Counted from the first letter of the stretch, positions 8,209 to 17,124 are shown. The stretch: DNA of 64,000 nt from Hafnia paralvei ATCC 29927 (GCF_001655005.1 NZ_LXET01000046.1:124001-188000), one strand, 5' to 3'. A program made the numbers and translations. The notes: a model not told the origin generated them from the sequence alone.

Positions 8209-9159
8209 ATGTCTTTACCTATTATTCTTGATTGCGACCCAGGCCATGATGACGCTATCGCGTTGATCCTTGCTCTTGCCTCACCAGAGCTCGAGCTCAA
8301 AGCTGTCACGACCTCTGCCGGTAATCAGACACCAGACAAAACGTTGCGTAATGCTCTACGCATTCTGACATTACTGCAAAGAAGCGATATTCCCGTCGCG
8401 GGTGGCGCAGTAAAACCGCTAATGCGCGAACTGATTATTGCCGATAATGTACACGGCGAAAGCGGATTAGACGGACCTGATCTCCCCGAACCGAACTTTG
8501 CCCCACAAACATGTAACGCCGTAGAGCTGATTGCTCAGACGTTGCGGGCGAGCCAGCAGCCCGTCACCGTGGTCGCAACAGGCCCCTTGACTAACATTGC
8601 GCTGCTGCTGACGTCGCATCCAGAGCTTCACGCCAAAATAAGCCGTATCGTCATCATGGGGGGGGCAGCGATGCTAGGAAACTGGACCCCCGCCGCTGAG
8701 TTTAATATCTACGTTGATCCTGAAGCCGCTGAAATCGTCTTTCAATCCGGTTTACCCATTGTCATGGCTGGGCTGGACGTAACTCATCGCGCCCAAATTA
8801 TGAGTGAAGATATCGAGCGATTCCGCCATCTTGGTAACCCGGTTGCAGATGTCGTCGCGGATTTACTGGATTTCTTCATGGAATATCACAAACAAGAAAA
8901 ATGGGGATTCCAAGGCGCACCGCTGCACGACCCTTGCACCATTGCATGGCTTATCAAGCCAGAAATTTTCACCTGTGTCGATCGCTGGGTGGGCGTGGAA
9001 ACACAGGGCAAATACACACAGGGGATGACCGTGGTGGATTATTACTCTCTCACCGCTAACCAGCCTAATACTACGGTCATGATGGACGTCGACCGTCAGG
9101 CATTTGTTGATTTACTGGTCGAACGTATCGGCGCGGCCTACGCCAATCTGGCTCGCTAA
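8209..9159 (+). CDS. rihA: Pyrimidine-specific ribonucleoside hydrolase RihA
   Basis: 316-aa nucleoside hydrolase that cleaves cytidine and uridine to base plus ribose. The hallmark N-terminal ILDCDPGHDDAIALILAL supplies the Asp cluster that binds Ca2+. NIYVDPEAAEIVF and the HDPCTIAWL segment carry further active-site residues. Sequence is closest to E. coli RihA, including IADNVHGESGLDGPDLPEP. An upstream GACAGGAG ribosome site supports ATG 8209. It is followed after 11 bp by a paralogue, so the pair is probably cotranscribed. The 203-bp gap after gltL should hold the promoter. Confidence 0.93.
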   Translation: MSLPIILDCDPGHDDAIALILALASPELELKAVTTSAGNQTPDKTLRNALRILTLLQRSDIPVAGGAVKPLMRELIIADNVHGESGLDGPDLPEPNFAPQTCNAVELIAQTLRASQQPVTVVATGPLTNIALLLTSHPELHAKISRIVIMGGAAMLGNWTPAAEFNIYVDPEAAEIVFQSGLPIVMAGLDVTHRAQIMSEDIERFRHLGNPVADVVADLLDFFMEYHKQEKWGFQGAPLHDPCTIAWLIKPEIFTCVDRWVGVETQGKYTQGMTVVDYYSLTANQPNTTVMMDVDRQAFVDLLVERIGAAYANLAR

Positions 9160-9170
9160 GGAGATAAAAC

Positions 9171-10103
9171 ATGTCCACCCCAATCATTTTCGATTGTGAC
9201 CCCGGCCTCGATGATGCGATTGCACTCGCTATGGCGCTCCATTCGCCAGAGTTGGATATCAAAGCCGTAACCACGTCCGCGGGTAACCAAACCCCAGAAA
9301 AGACATTGCATAACGCCTTAGGCCTGCTCACTTTAATGCAGCGCACCGATATTCCGGTGGCCGGTGGAGCCAGCCAACCGCTAATGCGCAAACTGATGAT
9401 TGCCGATCACGTTCACGGCGAAACAGGGATGGGAACCACCAAGTTGCCATCGCCCAGCATCAAACCTAATAAGCTCAACGCCGTCGAACTAATGGCAAAA
9501 ATCCTGCGCGAAGCAGAAAGTGCCATCACGCTGGTGGTTACAGGGCCAATGACCAACGCCGCGCTACTGCTGGCGCAATATCCTGAGCTGAAAGCGAAAA
9601 TCGCCCGCATCGTATTTATGGGCGGTGGAATCGACGGCGGTAATGCCACACCGGCGGCTGAGTTCAACATCATTGTCGATCCAGAGGCCGCAGAGATTGT
9701 TTTACAGTCTGGTGTGCCTCTGGTAATGGCCGGTCTCAATATGACACATCAAGCGTTAGTGATGGCCGATGAAGTCGAACAGATCCGTGCTATTAATAAT
9801 CCAGTCGCAAAAGCCGTTGCCGAGATGCTCGATTTCTATCTGCCGCTTTACCTCAGCGGGCCACGTAAACTGCCCGGCGCGGCAATGCATGACCCATGCG
9901 TGGTGGCATGGTTGTTGAAACCTGAACTGTTTACCTCTGCCCATTATTGGGTTGGCGTTGAAACTCAGGGGAAATACACCACCGGCATGACCGTGGCTGA
10001 CGTCTACAATCTCACCGGAAATACGCCCAATACGGAAGTATTACTCAGCGTTGACCGCAAGGGCTTTGTGGATTTGTTGCTGGAAAGAGTCGCGCGATAT
10101 TAA
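9171..10103 (+). CDS. Second RihA-type ribonucleoside hydrolase (tandem paralogue)
   Basis: 310 aa, clearly homologous to the preceding RihA over its whole length: IIFDCDPGLDDAIALAMAL, IADHVHGETGMG, FNIIVDPEAAEIVL, HDPCVVAWLLKPELF, VGVETQGKYTTGMTV. It retains the metal-binding Asp cluster and is expected to be active. It differs at many positions near the substrate pocket (GHDD becomes GLDD; VHGESG becomes VHGETG), so its nucleoside preference may differ. The AAGGAGATAAAAC ribosome site is strong. E. coli K-12 has one gene here. A terminator follows. Confidence 0.88.
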   Translation: MSTPIIFDCDPGLDDAIALAMALHSPELDIKAVTTSAGNQTPEKTLHNALGLLTLMQRTDIPVAGGASQPLMRKLMIADHVHGETGMGTTKLPSPSIKPNKLNAVELMAKILREAESAITLVVTGPMTNAALLLAQYPELKAKIARIVFMGGGIDGGNATPAAEFNIIVDPEAAEIVLQSGVPLVMAGLNMTHQALVMADEVEQIRAINNPVAKAVAEMLDFYLPLYLSGPRKLPGAAMHDPCVVAWLLKPELFTSAHYWVGVETQGKYTTGMTVADVYNLTGNTPNTEVLLSVDRKGFVDLLLERVARY

Positions 10104-10119
10104 GCATGTCATAACGTTA

Positions 10120-10149
10120 GTCATCCCCAGAATATTGGGGATGACTTTT
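10120..10149 (+). terminator. Rho-independent terminator after the rihA pair
   Basis: 9-bp stem GTCATCCCC/GGGGATGAC with loop AGAATATT, followed by TTTTA. It also lies just past the stop of the convergent ybeL. Confidence 0.8.
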
Positions 10150-10157
10150 AACGAGCC

Positions 10158-10640
10158 CTACGGCTGGAAAGGTTTGCGATGGAATTGGTCATGCCCACAT
10201 TTCGGACACAGGGGCAGGACTTCCGGCGTGTAGAAATCTAGCGTGTAATGACATTTCTCACAGACTAAATGGCCTAAACCAACCACTTCACCGCTGTGGT
10301 ATACGCCGTGATGGCTCACATCTTTAAACACTTCACGCCATTCCAACTGGGTTTTGTCGGTGATATCTGCCAGTTCCTGCCAGAGGCTCTCTTTAATGAC
10401 GCGCATGAAGACGCTGTCGCTAAGCTCGTCTTTGCTCTCTTCGTAACTGCGAGCAAACTCTTCCAGATCGCGACGCACCGCCCGTTTGATCTGCTCCACT
10501 TCATCACGAGTCAAATCCTCGGCCTTGTTCAATTGTTTTTCGGCACTATTAATCAGCGCATCAATATCACGCTCGCCGTTTTTCAATCGTTCGGTTAATG
10601 CCGCGACCCATTGACGGTAATACTGAGCAACCTTGTTCAT
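10158..10640 (-). CDS. ybeL: YbeL, DUF1451 zinc-ribbon protein
   Basis: 160 aa. An N-terminal helical region (MNKVAQYYRQWVAALTERLKNGERDIDAL, then many Glu/Arg) is followed by a C-terminal zinc ribbon with two CxxC pairs (VCEKCHY and PLCPKCGHDQF). The sequence is almost collinear with E. coli YbeL. Molecular function is unknown; the zinc ribbon suggests nucleic-acid or protein binding. It is transcribed away from leuS and converges on the rihA pair. ATG 10640 is preceded by the ribosome site GGAGATAAGGT. Confidence 0.9.
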   Translation of the reverse strand: MNKVAQYYRQWVAALTERLKNGERDIDALINSAEKQLNKAEDLTRDEVEQIKRAVRRDLEEFARSYEESKDELSDSVFMRVIKESLWQELADITDKTQLEWREVFKDVSHHGVYHSGEVVGLGHLVCEKCHYTLDFYTPEVLPLCPKCGHDQFHRKPFQP

Positions 10641-10893
10641 ACCTTATCTCCGCGTGACGTGAATGCTTCTTTTAGTCTAACCTACAGTCAATTATTTTAG
10701 CCGTAAATACCTGAGTCGCCGTGATCTTTAGCCTGTGATCGGCATCTCAGCGTGACGCTTTTGTCCTTTATGATAAAGAAAAGCGATTCTGAGGGGCGCT
10801 AGCTGTTGTTGCACGCCGCGCTTATCGGCTATTCTATGCCGATCACTATTGATGACATATTGTCAAAAAAGCCATCTTTACTAAAAGTACGGT

Positions 10894-11021
10894 GTATATC
10901 CAAAGTCATTCGAGTTGCAGCAAGGCGGCAACGGAGCGAATCCCTAAGAGCTTAGGTCACTAAGTGACTAGGGGAAGTGAAGGCAGCCAACACCGCTGCG
11001 GCTTGAAAGACGAAGGGTATA
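10894..11021. repeat. ERIC (enterobacterial repetitive intergenic consensus) element
   Basis: About 128 bp with the known ERIC landmarks in order: left end GTATATCC, then ATTCGAGTTGCAGCAAGGCGG, GAGCGAATCCCTAAGAGCTT, central AAGTGACTAGGGGAAGTGAAGG, CAGCCAACACCGCTGCGGCTTGAA and right end GAAGGGTATA. Such miniature palindromes fold into long hairpins when transcribed. This one ends 33 bp before the leuS ATG, so it lies in or next to the leuS leader. The rest of 10641-11053 has no gene and should contain the ybeL and leuS promoters. Confidence 0.9.
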
Positions 11022-11053
11022 GCTGTTTTTTACTAACAGGACCCTCAGCAGCC

Positions 11054-13636
11054 ATGCAAGAGCAATATCGTCCAGAGGACATAGAATCACACGTCCAGCG
11101 CCATTGGGATGAAAAGAAAACCTTTCAGGTTACCGAAGATGCAAGCAAAGAGAAGTACTACTGCCTCTCCATGCTCCCGTATCCATCCGGCCGACTCCAC
11201 ATGGGTCACGTGCGTAACTACACCATCGGTGATGTGATTTCCCGTTACCAACGCATGCTGGGTAAAAACGTGCTCCAACCCATTGGTTGGGATGCGTTCG
11301 GTCTGCCAGCTGAAGGCGCTGCGGTTAAGAATAAAACAGCTCCTGCTCCGTGGACTTACGACAACATCGAATACATGAAGAACCAGCTTAAACTGCTGGG
11401 CTTCGGCTATGATTGGAGCCGCGAAATCGCGACCTGCGATCCTGACTACTACCGTTGGGAACAGTGGTTCTTCACCAAGCTGTACGAAAAAGGCATGGTT
11501 TACAAAAAGACCTCTGCCGTTAACTGGTGCCCTAATGACCAGACCGTACTGGCTAACGAACAGGTTATTGATGGCTGCTGCTGGCGCTGCGACACCAAAG
11601 TCGAGCGTAAGGAAATTCCACAGTGGTTCATCAAAATCACCGCTTATGCCGATCAGTTGCTAAACGATCTGGACACGCTGGAAAATTGGCCTGAGCAGGT
11701 CAAAACCATGCAGCGTAACTGGATTGGTCGTTCAGAAGGCGTCGAAATTACCTTTGATGTTGCCGACAGCGACGAAAAAGTCACCGTTTATACTACGCGT
11801 CCTGACACCTTTATGGGTGCTACCTATGTTGCTGTAGCCGCGGGTCATCCTCTGGCACAGCAAGGCGCCGCTAATAATCCAGAACTGGCTCAGTTCATCG
11901 ATGAATGCCGTAATACCAAAGTTGCCGAAGCAGAAATGGCAACGATGGAGAAAAAAGGCATGGCGACGGGGTTGTTTGCCATCCACCCACTGACGGGCGA
12001 AAAGCTGCCGGTATGGGTCGCAAACTTCGTTCTGATGGAATACGGTACCGGCGCTGTTATGGCCGTTCCTGCTCACGATCAACGTGACTGGGAGTTCGCG
12101 ACCAAATACGGTCTGCAGATCAAACCGGTTATTCTGAGCCTAGACGGCAGCCAGCCTGACGTCCATGCAGAAGCGATGACTGAGAAAGGCGTACTGTTCA
12201 ACTCCGGCGAGTTTGACGGACTGGATCACGAAGCTGGTTTTAACGCCATTGCCGACAAGCTGGTCGAAAAAGGCGTTGGTGAGCGTAAAGTAAATTATCG
12301 TCTGCGTGACTGGGGGGTTTCTCGTCAACGCTACTGGGGTGCGCCAATTCCGATGGTCACTCTGGAAGACGGTACCGTTATTCCAACGCCAGAAGATCAA
12401 CTGCCGGTTATTTTACCTGAAGATGTGGTTATGGATGGGATCACAAGCCCAATCAAAGCCGATCCTAATTGGGCAAAAACCACCGTTAACGGTCAACCAG
12501 CGCTGCGTGAAACTGATACTTTCGATACCTTTATGGAATCCTCTTGGTATTACGCTCGCTACACTTGCCCACAGTACAACGAAGGCATGTTGAATCCAGA
12601 AGCCGCTAACTACTGGCTGCCGGTCGATCAATATGTCGGTGGTATCGAACACGCCATCATGCACCTGATGTACTTCCGCTTCTTCCATAAACTGATGCGT
12701 GATGCTGGTCTGGTAAACTCTGATGAACCAGCGAAACGCCTGCTGTGTCAGGGTATGGTTCTGGCTGATGCGTTCTACTACACCGGTGTTAACGGCGAAC
12801 GTAACTGGGTTTCTCCGGTTGACGTCACCGTTGAACGTGATGAGAAAGGCCGCATCATCAAAGCTGTCGATAACGAAGGTCGTGAAGTTGTTTATGCGGG
12901 CATGAGCAAAATGTCCAAATCAAAAAACAACGGTATTGACCCTCAGGTCATGGTTGAGCGTTACGGCGCAGACACCGTACGCCTGTTCATGATGTTCGCC
13001 TCTCCGGCTGAGATGACGCTGGAATGGCAGGAATCTGGCGTTGAAGGTGCAAACCGCTTCCTGAAACGTGTCTGGAAACTGGTTTACGAACATACTCAAA
13101 AAGGCGCATGCGTAGACCTGAGCGTAGCTGGCCTGAATGAAGATCAGAAAGCACTGCGTCGCGATCTGCACAAAACGATTGCTAAAGTTAGCGATGATAT
13201 CGGCCGCCGTCAGACCTTTAACACCGCTATTGCCGCGATTATGGAGCTCATGAATAAGCTGGCTCGTGCTCCGCAAGAGGCCGAGCAAGACCGCGCTCTG
13301 ATGCAAGAGGCACTGCTAGCCGTCGTTCGTATGCTGTATCCATTCACCCCGCATGCTAGCTTCGAAATGTGGACTGCGCTGGGCGGCAAAGGCGACATCG
13401 ACGTTGCACCATGGCCCGTTGCCGATGAAAAAGCGATGGTTGAAGATTCTAAGCTGATCGTGGTTCAGGTTAATGGTAAAGTCCGTGGCAAGATCACCGT
13501 TGCGGCCGATGCGACTGAACAACAGGTTCGCGAACTGGCTGGACAAGAAGCGCAGGTCGCCAAATATCTCGACGGCGTGACCATTCGTAAAGTAATTTAC
13601 GTTCCAGGTAAACTGCTGAACCTAGTTGTAGGTTGA
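11054..13636 (+). CDS. leuS: Leucyl-tRNA synthetase
   Basis: 860 aa, the same length as E. coli LeuS. It charges tRNA-Leu with leucine in the cytoplasm. The class I signatures are HMGH at residues 49-52 (the leucine-type HIGH variant, in PYPSGRLHMGHVRNY) and KMSKS near residue 620 (AGMSKMSKSKNNGIDP). The editing (CP1) domain is present, with TTRPDTFMGATYVAVAAGHPLA. The frame is open further upstream through the ERIC repeat, but family alignment and the CAGGACC ribosome site favour ATG 11054. lptE begins 14 bp after its stop, so the two are in one operon. Confidence 0.98.
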   Translation: MQEQYRPEDIESHVQRHWDEKKTFQVTEDASKEKYYCLSMLPYPSGRLHMGHVRNYTIGDVISRYQRMLGKNVLQPIGWDAFGLPAEGAAVKNKTAPAPWTYDNIEYMKNQLKLLGFGYDWSREIATCDPDYYRWEQWFFTKLYEKGMVYKKTSAVNWCPNDQTVLANEQVIDGCCWRCDTKVERKEIPQWFIKITAYADQLLNDLDTLENWPEQVKTMQRNWIGRSEGVEITFDVADSDEKVTVYTTRPDTFMGATYVAVAAGHPLAQQGAANNPELAQFIDECRNTKVAEAEMATMEKKGMATGLFAIHPLTGEKLPVWVANFVLMEYGTGAVMAVPAHDQRDWEFATKYGLQIKPVILSLDGSQPDVHAEAMTEKGVLFNSGEFDGLDHEAGFNAIADKLVEKGVGERKVNYRLRDWGVSRQRYWGAPIPMVTLEDGTVIPTPEDQLPVILPEDVVMDGITSPIKADPNWAKTTVNGQPALRETDTFDTFMESSWYYARYTCPQYNEGMLNPEAANYWLPVDQYVGGIEHAIMHLMYFRFFHKLMRDAGLVNSDEPAKRLLCQGMVLADAFYYTGVNGERNWVSPVDVTVERDEKGRIIKAVDNEGREVVYAGMSKMSKSKNNGIDPQVMVERYGADTVRLFMMFASPAEMTLEWQESGVEGANRFLKRVWKLVYEHTQKGACVDLSVAGLNEDQKALRRDLHKTIAKVSDDIGRRQTFNTAIAAIMELMNKLARAPQEAEQDRALMQEALLAVVRMLYPFTPHASFEMWTALGGKGDIDVAPWPVADEKAMVEDSKLIVVQVNGKVRGKITVAADATEQQVRELAGQEAQVAKYLDGVTIRKVIYVPGKLLNLVVG

Positions 13637-13650
13637 GCCGAGGAGGAATT

Positions 13651-14388
13651 GTGCGACATCGTACTATGACGTCGTTGTTGAAAATTGCGGTTCTGGGGCT
13701 GGCGGTGCTTACCGCTGGCTGCGGTTTCCATCTGCGTGGTAACACGTCAGTGCCAACCGAATTCCAGAAAATTACGTTCGACACCAGCGATCCTTATGGC
13801 CCCCTGTCACGCTCTATTCGTGAACAGCTGCGCCTGAGCGGTATCACTATTGTCGATCCTAAAGCCGATGACAGCAGCAAAGACCCAGTATCAACGAACA
13901 GCACCAGTATCGTAGATAATTCTGCAGCAGCCGCAAAACCTGCGGATGGTTCAGATAAACTGCCATCTCTGCGTATTGTTGGTAGCAGTGAGTCAAAAGA
14001 AACGGTTTCTATCTTTAAAGATGGTAAAACGGCTGAATATCAAATGGTGCTGAACGTTAGTGCTCAGGTATTGGTTCGTGGACACGATCTGTATCCGTTG
14101 ACCGTTCGCGTGTATCGTTCATTCTTCGACAACCCATTAACCGCTCTGGCAAAAGACTCCGAGCAGGAAATGATTCGTCAGGAAATGCGCGATCAGGCGG
14201 CTCAACAGCTAGTACGTAAACTGCTGTCTGTGCATGCCGCTGAGTTGCAAAACAACGACAATCGCATGAACGCGGAAGTGACTGCACCGAAAGTGCAAAG
14301 TGCGAATGACTTCAATTCAGTCAGCACCGATACCACATCGACGCCAGCTAACACCACCACCGCAACAGGCAGTATTAGCGCACAATGA
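13651..14388 (+). CDS. lptE: LPS-assembly lipoprotein LptE
   Basis: 245 aa, longer than E. coli LptE (about 193). It is an outer-membrane lipoprotein that plugs the LptD barrel for lipopolysaccharide export. The signal peptide ends in a lipobox LTAGC followed by GFHLRG, as in the family. GTG 13651 is preferred because it follows AGGAGGAATT and E. coli lptE also appears to start at a GTG-Arg pair. Two stretches look expanded: a Ser/Asp/Ala-rich insertion around residues 70-100 (DDSSKDPVST..., SAAAAKPADG) and a Thr-rich C-terminal tail. The start of holA overlaps its stop by 4 bp. Confidence 0.93.
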   Translation: MRHRTMTSLLKIAVLGLAVLTAGCGFHLRGNTSVPTEFQKITFDTSDPYGPLSRSIREQLRLSGITIVDPKADDSSKDPVSTNSTSIVDNSAAAAKPADGSDKLPSLRIVGSSESKETVSIFKDGKTAEYQMVLNVSAQVLVRGHDLYPLTVRVYRSFFDNPLTALAKDSEQEMIRQEMRDQAAQQLVRKLLSVHAAELQNNDNRMNAEVTAPKVQSANDFNSVSTDTTSTPANTTTATGSISAQ

Positions 14389-15419
14389 CTCGCGTTTATC
14401 CTGAACAACTTGCCGCGCAGCTCCGTGAGGGGCTGCGCGCTTGTTATTTAGTTATGGGCAACGAACCGTTGCTATTGCAGGAAAGCCTTGATCTGATACG
14501 CCAACAGGCGCAGCAGCAAGGCTTTACTGAATATTTCAGTTTCTCGCTGGACGCACATACCGATTGGGAAAGCATCTTTAGCCTTTCTCAAGCGATGAGC
14601 CTGTTTGCCAGCCGTCAAATTATCTCGCTAACTTTGCCAGAAAATGGGGCTAATGCCGCCATTGGTGAGCAACTGGCTAAGCTCGCCACGCTCTTACATT
14701 CCGATCTGTTGCTGATAATTCGTGGAAATAAGCCCACTAAAGCCCAAGAGAATGCCGGATGGTTTAAGACGCTTAGCCAAAACGCAGCAATGATCAGCTG
14801 TCAGACACCGGAGCAGGCTCAGCTACCACGCTGGGTGGCTACCCGCGCTAAACAGATGAACCTACAACTTGATGACGCCGCTAACCAGCTTATTTGCTAT
14901 TGCTATGAAGGCAATCTACTGGCGCTGTCGCAGGCTTTAGAGCGCCTCTCACTGCTCTATCCCGACGGAAAGCTAACACTGCCTCGCGTCGAAGAAGCCG
15001 TGAGCGATGCAGCGCATTTTTCCCCATTTCATTGGGTAGATGCCATTCTGGCAGGCAAAAGCAAACGTGCATGGCATATTCTGCAACAGCTTCGTCAAGA
15101 AGATATGGAACCGGTGATCCTGCTACGTACCGTACAACGTGAAGTGCTATTGCTACTGACGTTAAAAAGTCAGATGGCTCATACACCGCTACGTAATCTG
15201 TTCGATCAACACAAGGTTTGGCAAAATCGTCGCCCCGCAATGACACAAGCCTTGCAGCTTCTCAGCTTACAACAGCTCTATCAGGCCGTGGCTTTGCTCT
15301 CGCACATCGAGGTCATACTGAAACAAGATTATGGCCAGTCCGTTTGGAGCGAGCTGGAATCACTGACGCTGCTGCTGTGTGGTAAATCATTGCCGGAGAG
15401 CATGCTAGATGCAGAATGA
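14385..15419 (+). CDS. holA: DNA polymerase III delta subunit HolA
   Basis: 344 aa, the clamp-loader subunit that opens the beta sliding clamp. It begins MTRVYPEQLAAQLREGLRACYLVMGNEPLLLQESLD, the typical HolA N-terminus with the beta-binding helix region. ATG 14385 overlaps the lptE stop (ATGA), and its own stop overlaps nadD by 11 bp, indicating translational coupling in the leuS-lptE-holA-nadD set. Confidence 0.96.
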   Translation: MTRVYPEQLAAQLREGLRACYLVMGNEPLLLQESLDLIRQQAQQQGFTEYFSFSLDAHTDWESIFSLSQAMSLFASRQIISLTLPENGANAAIGEQLAKLATLLHSDLLLIIRGNKPTKAQENAGWFKTLSQNAAMISCQTPEQAQLPRWVATRAKQMNLQLDDAANQLICYCYEGNLLALSQALERLSLLYPDGKLTLPRVEEAVSDAAHFSPFHWVDAILAGKSKRAWHILQQLRQEDMEPVILLRTVQREVLLLLTLKSQMAHTPLRNLFDQHKVWQNRRPAMTQALQLLSLQQLYQAVALLSHIEVILKQDYGQSVWSELESLTLLLCGKSLPESMLDAE

Positions 15420-16071
15420 ATGTTCCAACGCTACGCAGCTAACGGCGCTATTCGGCGGCACGTTTGATCCGATTCATTACGGGCATCTCAAGCCAGTGAC
15501 GGCCATGGCCAACGAAGTGGGTTTGCAGAATGTGACTTTGCTGCCCAATCATGTGCCCCCCCATCGACCGCAGCCGGAGGCCAATGCTCAGCAACGGCTC
15601 AAAATGGTGGAATTAGCCATTCAAGGCAATCCGCTGTTTTCCGTTGATGAACGTGAACTGCATCGCACAATACCTTCCTATACGATTGATACGTTAGAGG
15701 AAGTGCGTCGAGAACGAGGTGCAAATGCACCGCTGGCGTTTATTATTGGCCAAGACTCACTACTGACATTACACAAATGGCATCGCTGGGAAGAAATCCT
15801 GCACTATTGCCACTTGCTGGTCTGCGCGCGTCCGGGATACTCCGATCGGTTAGATACGCCAGAATTGCAGCAATGGTTAGAGAAACATCAGGTTTTCGAC
15901 GCTAAACGGCTTAGCCAACAACCCCATGGCTATATCTATCTCGCTGATACACCACTACTTGCGATTTCAGCTACCGATATTCGCCAGCGCCGCCACCAAG
16001 GCATCAGTTGTGATGACCTACTTCCGCGTGCCGTTCAACGCTATATCGAATTGCAGGGGCTGTACCGTTAG
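15409..16071 (+). CDS. nadD: Nicotinate-mononucleotide adenylyltransferase NadD
   Basis: 220 aa. It transfers AMP to nicotinate mononucleotide in NAD synthesis. The nucleotidyltransferase motif GGTFDPIHYGH is at residues 16-26 and the second signature ISATDIRQR is near residue 185. The N-terminus (MQNECSNATQLTALF) is a few residues longer than in E. coli. ATG 15409 lies inside the end of holA. E. coli carries cobC next; here only 175 bp separate nadD from rsfS, and no cobC remnant was recognised. Confidence 0.95.
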   Translation: MQNECSNATQLTALFGGTFDPIHYGHLKPVTAMANEVGLQNVTLLPNHVPPHRPQPEANAQQRLKMVELAIQGNPLFSVDERELHRTIPSYTIDTLEEVRRERGANAPLAFIIGQDSLLTLHKWHRWEEILHYCHLLVCARPGYSDRLDTPELQQWLEKHQVFDAKRLSQQPHGYIYLADTPLLAISATDIRQRRHQGISCDDLLPRAVQRYIELQGLYR

Positions 16072-16246
16072 CTCTGGTCGCGTGTTATACTCCGCGGCCT
16101 ATTTTCGCAGAACCGATATCACAACCGAATCCATTTCGTTACGTGATATGTCGTGGTTCTAACTTTAAAGATTTGATTGCCCGAATAAACGATTTGATTT
16201 GAAAACGTTATTCCGAGCAATACTGCTCCAACCCGAGGGGGAACCT

Positions 16247-16564
16247 TTGCAAGGTAAAGCGCTCCAAGAATTTATTATTGATAAAATTGATGATATGAAG
16301 GCTCAAGACATCATCGCGATTGATGTTGCCGGCAAGTCAAGCATCACCGACTGCATGATTGTTTGCACCGGTACTTCTAGCCGCCATGTGCATTCAATCG
16401 CGACTCACGTAGTACAAGAAGCACGTATGGCAGGTCTGCTGCCTCCGCGTATCGAAGGCGAAAACGGCGCCGAATGGATCGTTGTTGATCTGGGTGACGT
16501 GATTGTTCATGTTTTACAGGAAGAAAGTCGTCGCCTGTATGAACTGGAAAAGCTCTGGAGCTAA
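16247..16564 (+). CDS. rsfS: Ribosomal silencing factor RsfS
   Basis: 105 aa. It binds ribosomal protein uL14 and blocks subunit joining in poor conditions. The sequence QGKALQEFIIDKIDDMKAQDIIAIDVAGKSSITDCMIVCTGTS and the C-terminal EESRRLYELEKLWS are diagnostic. TTG 16247 is taken as the start because GAGGGGG lies five bases upstream and it gives the exact E. coli length; no ATG is suitable. The frame is open upstream with no homology. rlmH starts 4 bp after the stop. Confidence 0.93.
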   Translation: MQGKALQEFIIDKIDDMKAQDIIAIDVAGKSSITDCMIVCTGTSSRHVHSIATHVVQEARMAGLLPPRIEGENGAEWIVVDLGDVIVHVLQEESRRLYELEKLWS

Positions 16565-16567
16565 GCG

Positions 16568-17038
16568 GTGAAGCTGCAACTGGTCGCCGTCGGCACCAAA
16601 ATGCCAGACTGGGTACAAACGGGATTTACCGACTATCTTAAACGTTTCCCTAAAGATATGCCGTTTGAACTGATTGAAGTTCCGGCAGGCAAACGTGGTA
16701 AAAACGCTGATATCAAGCGCATTCTAGAAAAAGAAGGCGAAATGATGTTGGCTGCGGTGGGTAAAGGTAACCGAATCGTCACGCTGGATATCCCCGGAAA
16801 ACCGTGGGATACGCCAGAGCTTGCTTCGCAGTTGGAACGCTGGAAGCAGGATGGACGTGACGTTAGCCTACTTATCGGCGGTCCAGAAGGTCTAGCACCC
16901 GCGTGTAAGGCTGCGGCTGAGCAAAGCTGGTCGTTATCCACGCTAACCATGCCGCATCCTCTGGTACGCGTTCTGGTCGCCGAGAGCCTATATCGTGCGT
17001 GGAGTATCACGACGAACCATCCGTATCATCGTGAATAG
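16568..17038 (+). CDS. rlmH: 23S rRNA (pseudouridine1915-N3)-methyltransferase RlmH
   Basis: 156-aa SPOUT methyltransferase that methylates pseudouridine 1915 in helix 69 of 23S rRNA on assembled ribosomes. Starts with GTG (MKLQLVAVGTKMPDWVQTGF). The SAM-binding knot segment LLIGGPEGLAPACKAAAEQSWSLS and the C-terminal LYRAWSITTNHPYHRE are conserved. It is coupled to rsfS; both act on the large subunit. A strong terminator follows. Confidence 0.97.
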   Translation: MKLQLVAVGTKMPDWVQTGFTDYLKRFPKDMPFELIEVPAGKRGKNADIKRILEKEGEMMLAAVGKGNRIVTLDIPGKPWDTPELASQLERWKQDGRDVSLLIGGPEGLAPACKAAAEQSWSLSTLTMPHPLVRVLVAESLYRAWSITTNHPYHRE

Positions 17039-17045
17039 CCAGTAT

Positions 17046-17090
17046 CAACGGCGATAGTCTCAAGCTTCGCCGTTGAGTTTTGTTATTTTT
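17046..17090 (+). terminator. Rho-independent terminator between rlmH and mrdA
   Basis: 9-bp stem CAACGGCGA (17046-17054)/TCGCCGTTG (17067-17075), then GTTTTGTTATTTTT. It lies 8 bp after the rlmH stop and suggests that mrdA has its own promoter or depends on partial read-through. Confidence 0.75.
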
Positions 17091-17124
17091 CACCAAGTCA
17101 TCACCCAGAACACGACGGAATGGA

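Noticed and set aside
10964..11053. N-terminal extension of leuS reading through the ERIC repeat
   Set aside because: The extra 30 residues are translated repeat sequence; family alignment and the ribosome site put the start at 11054.
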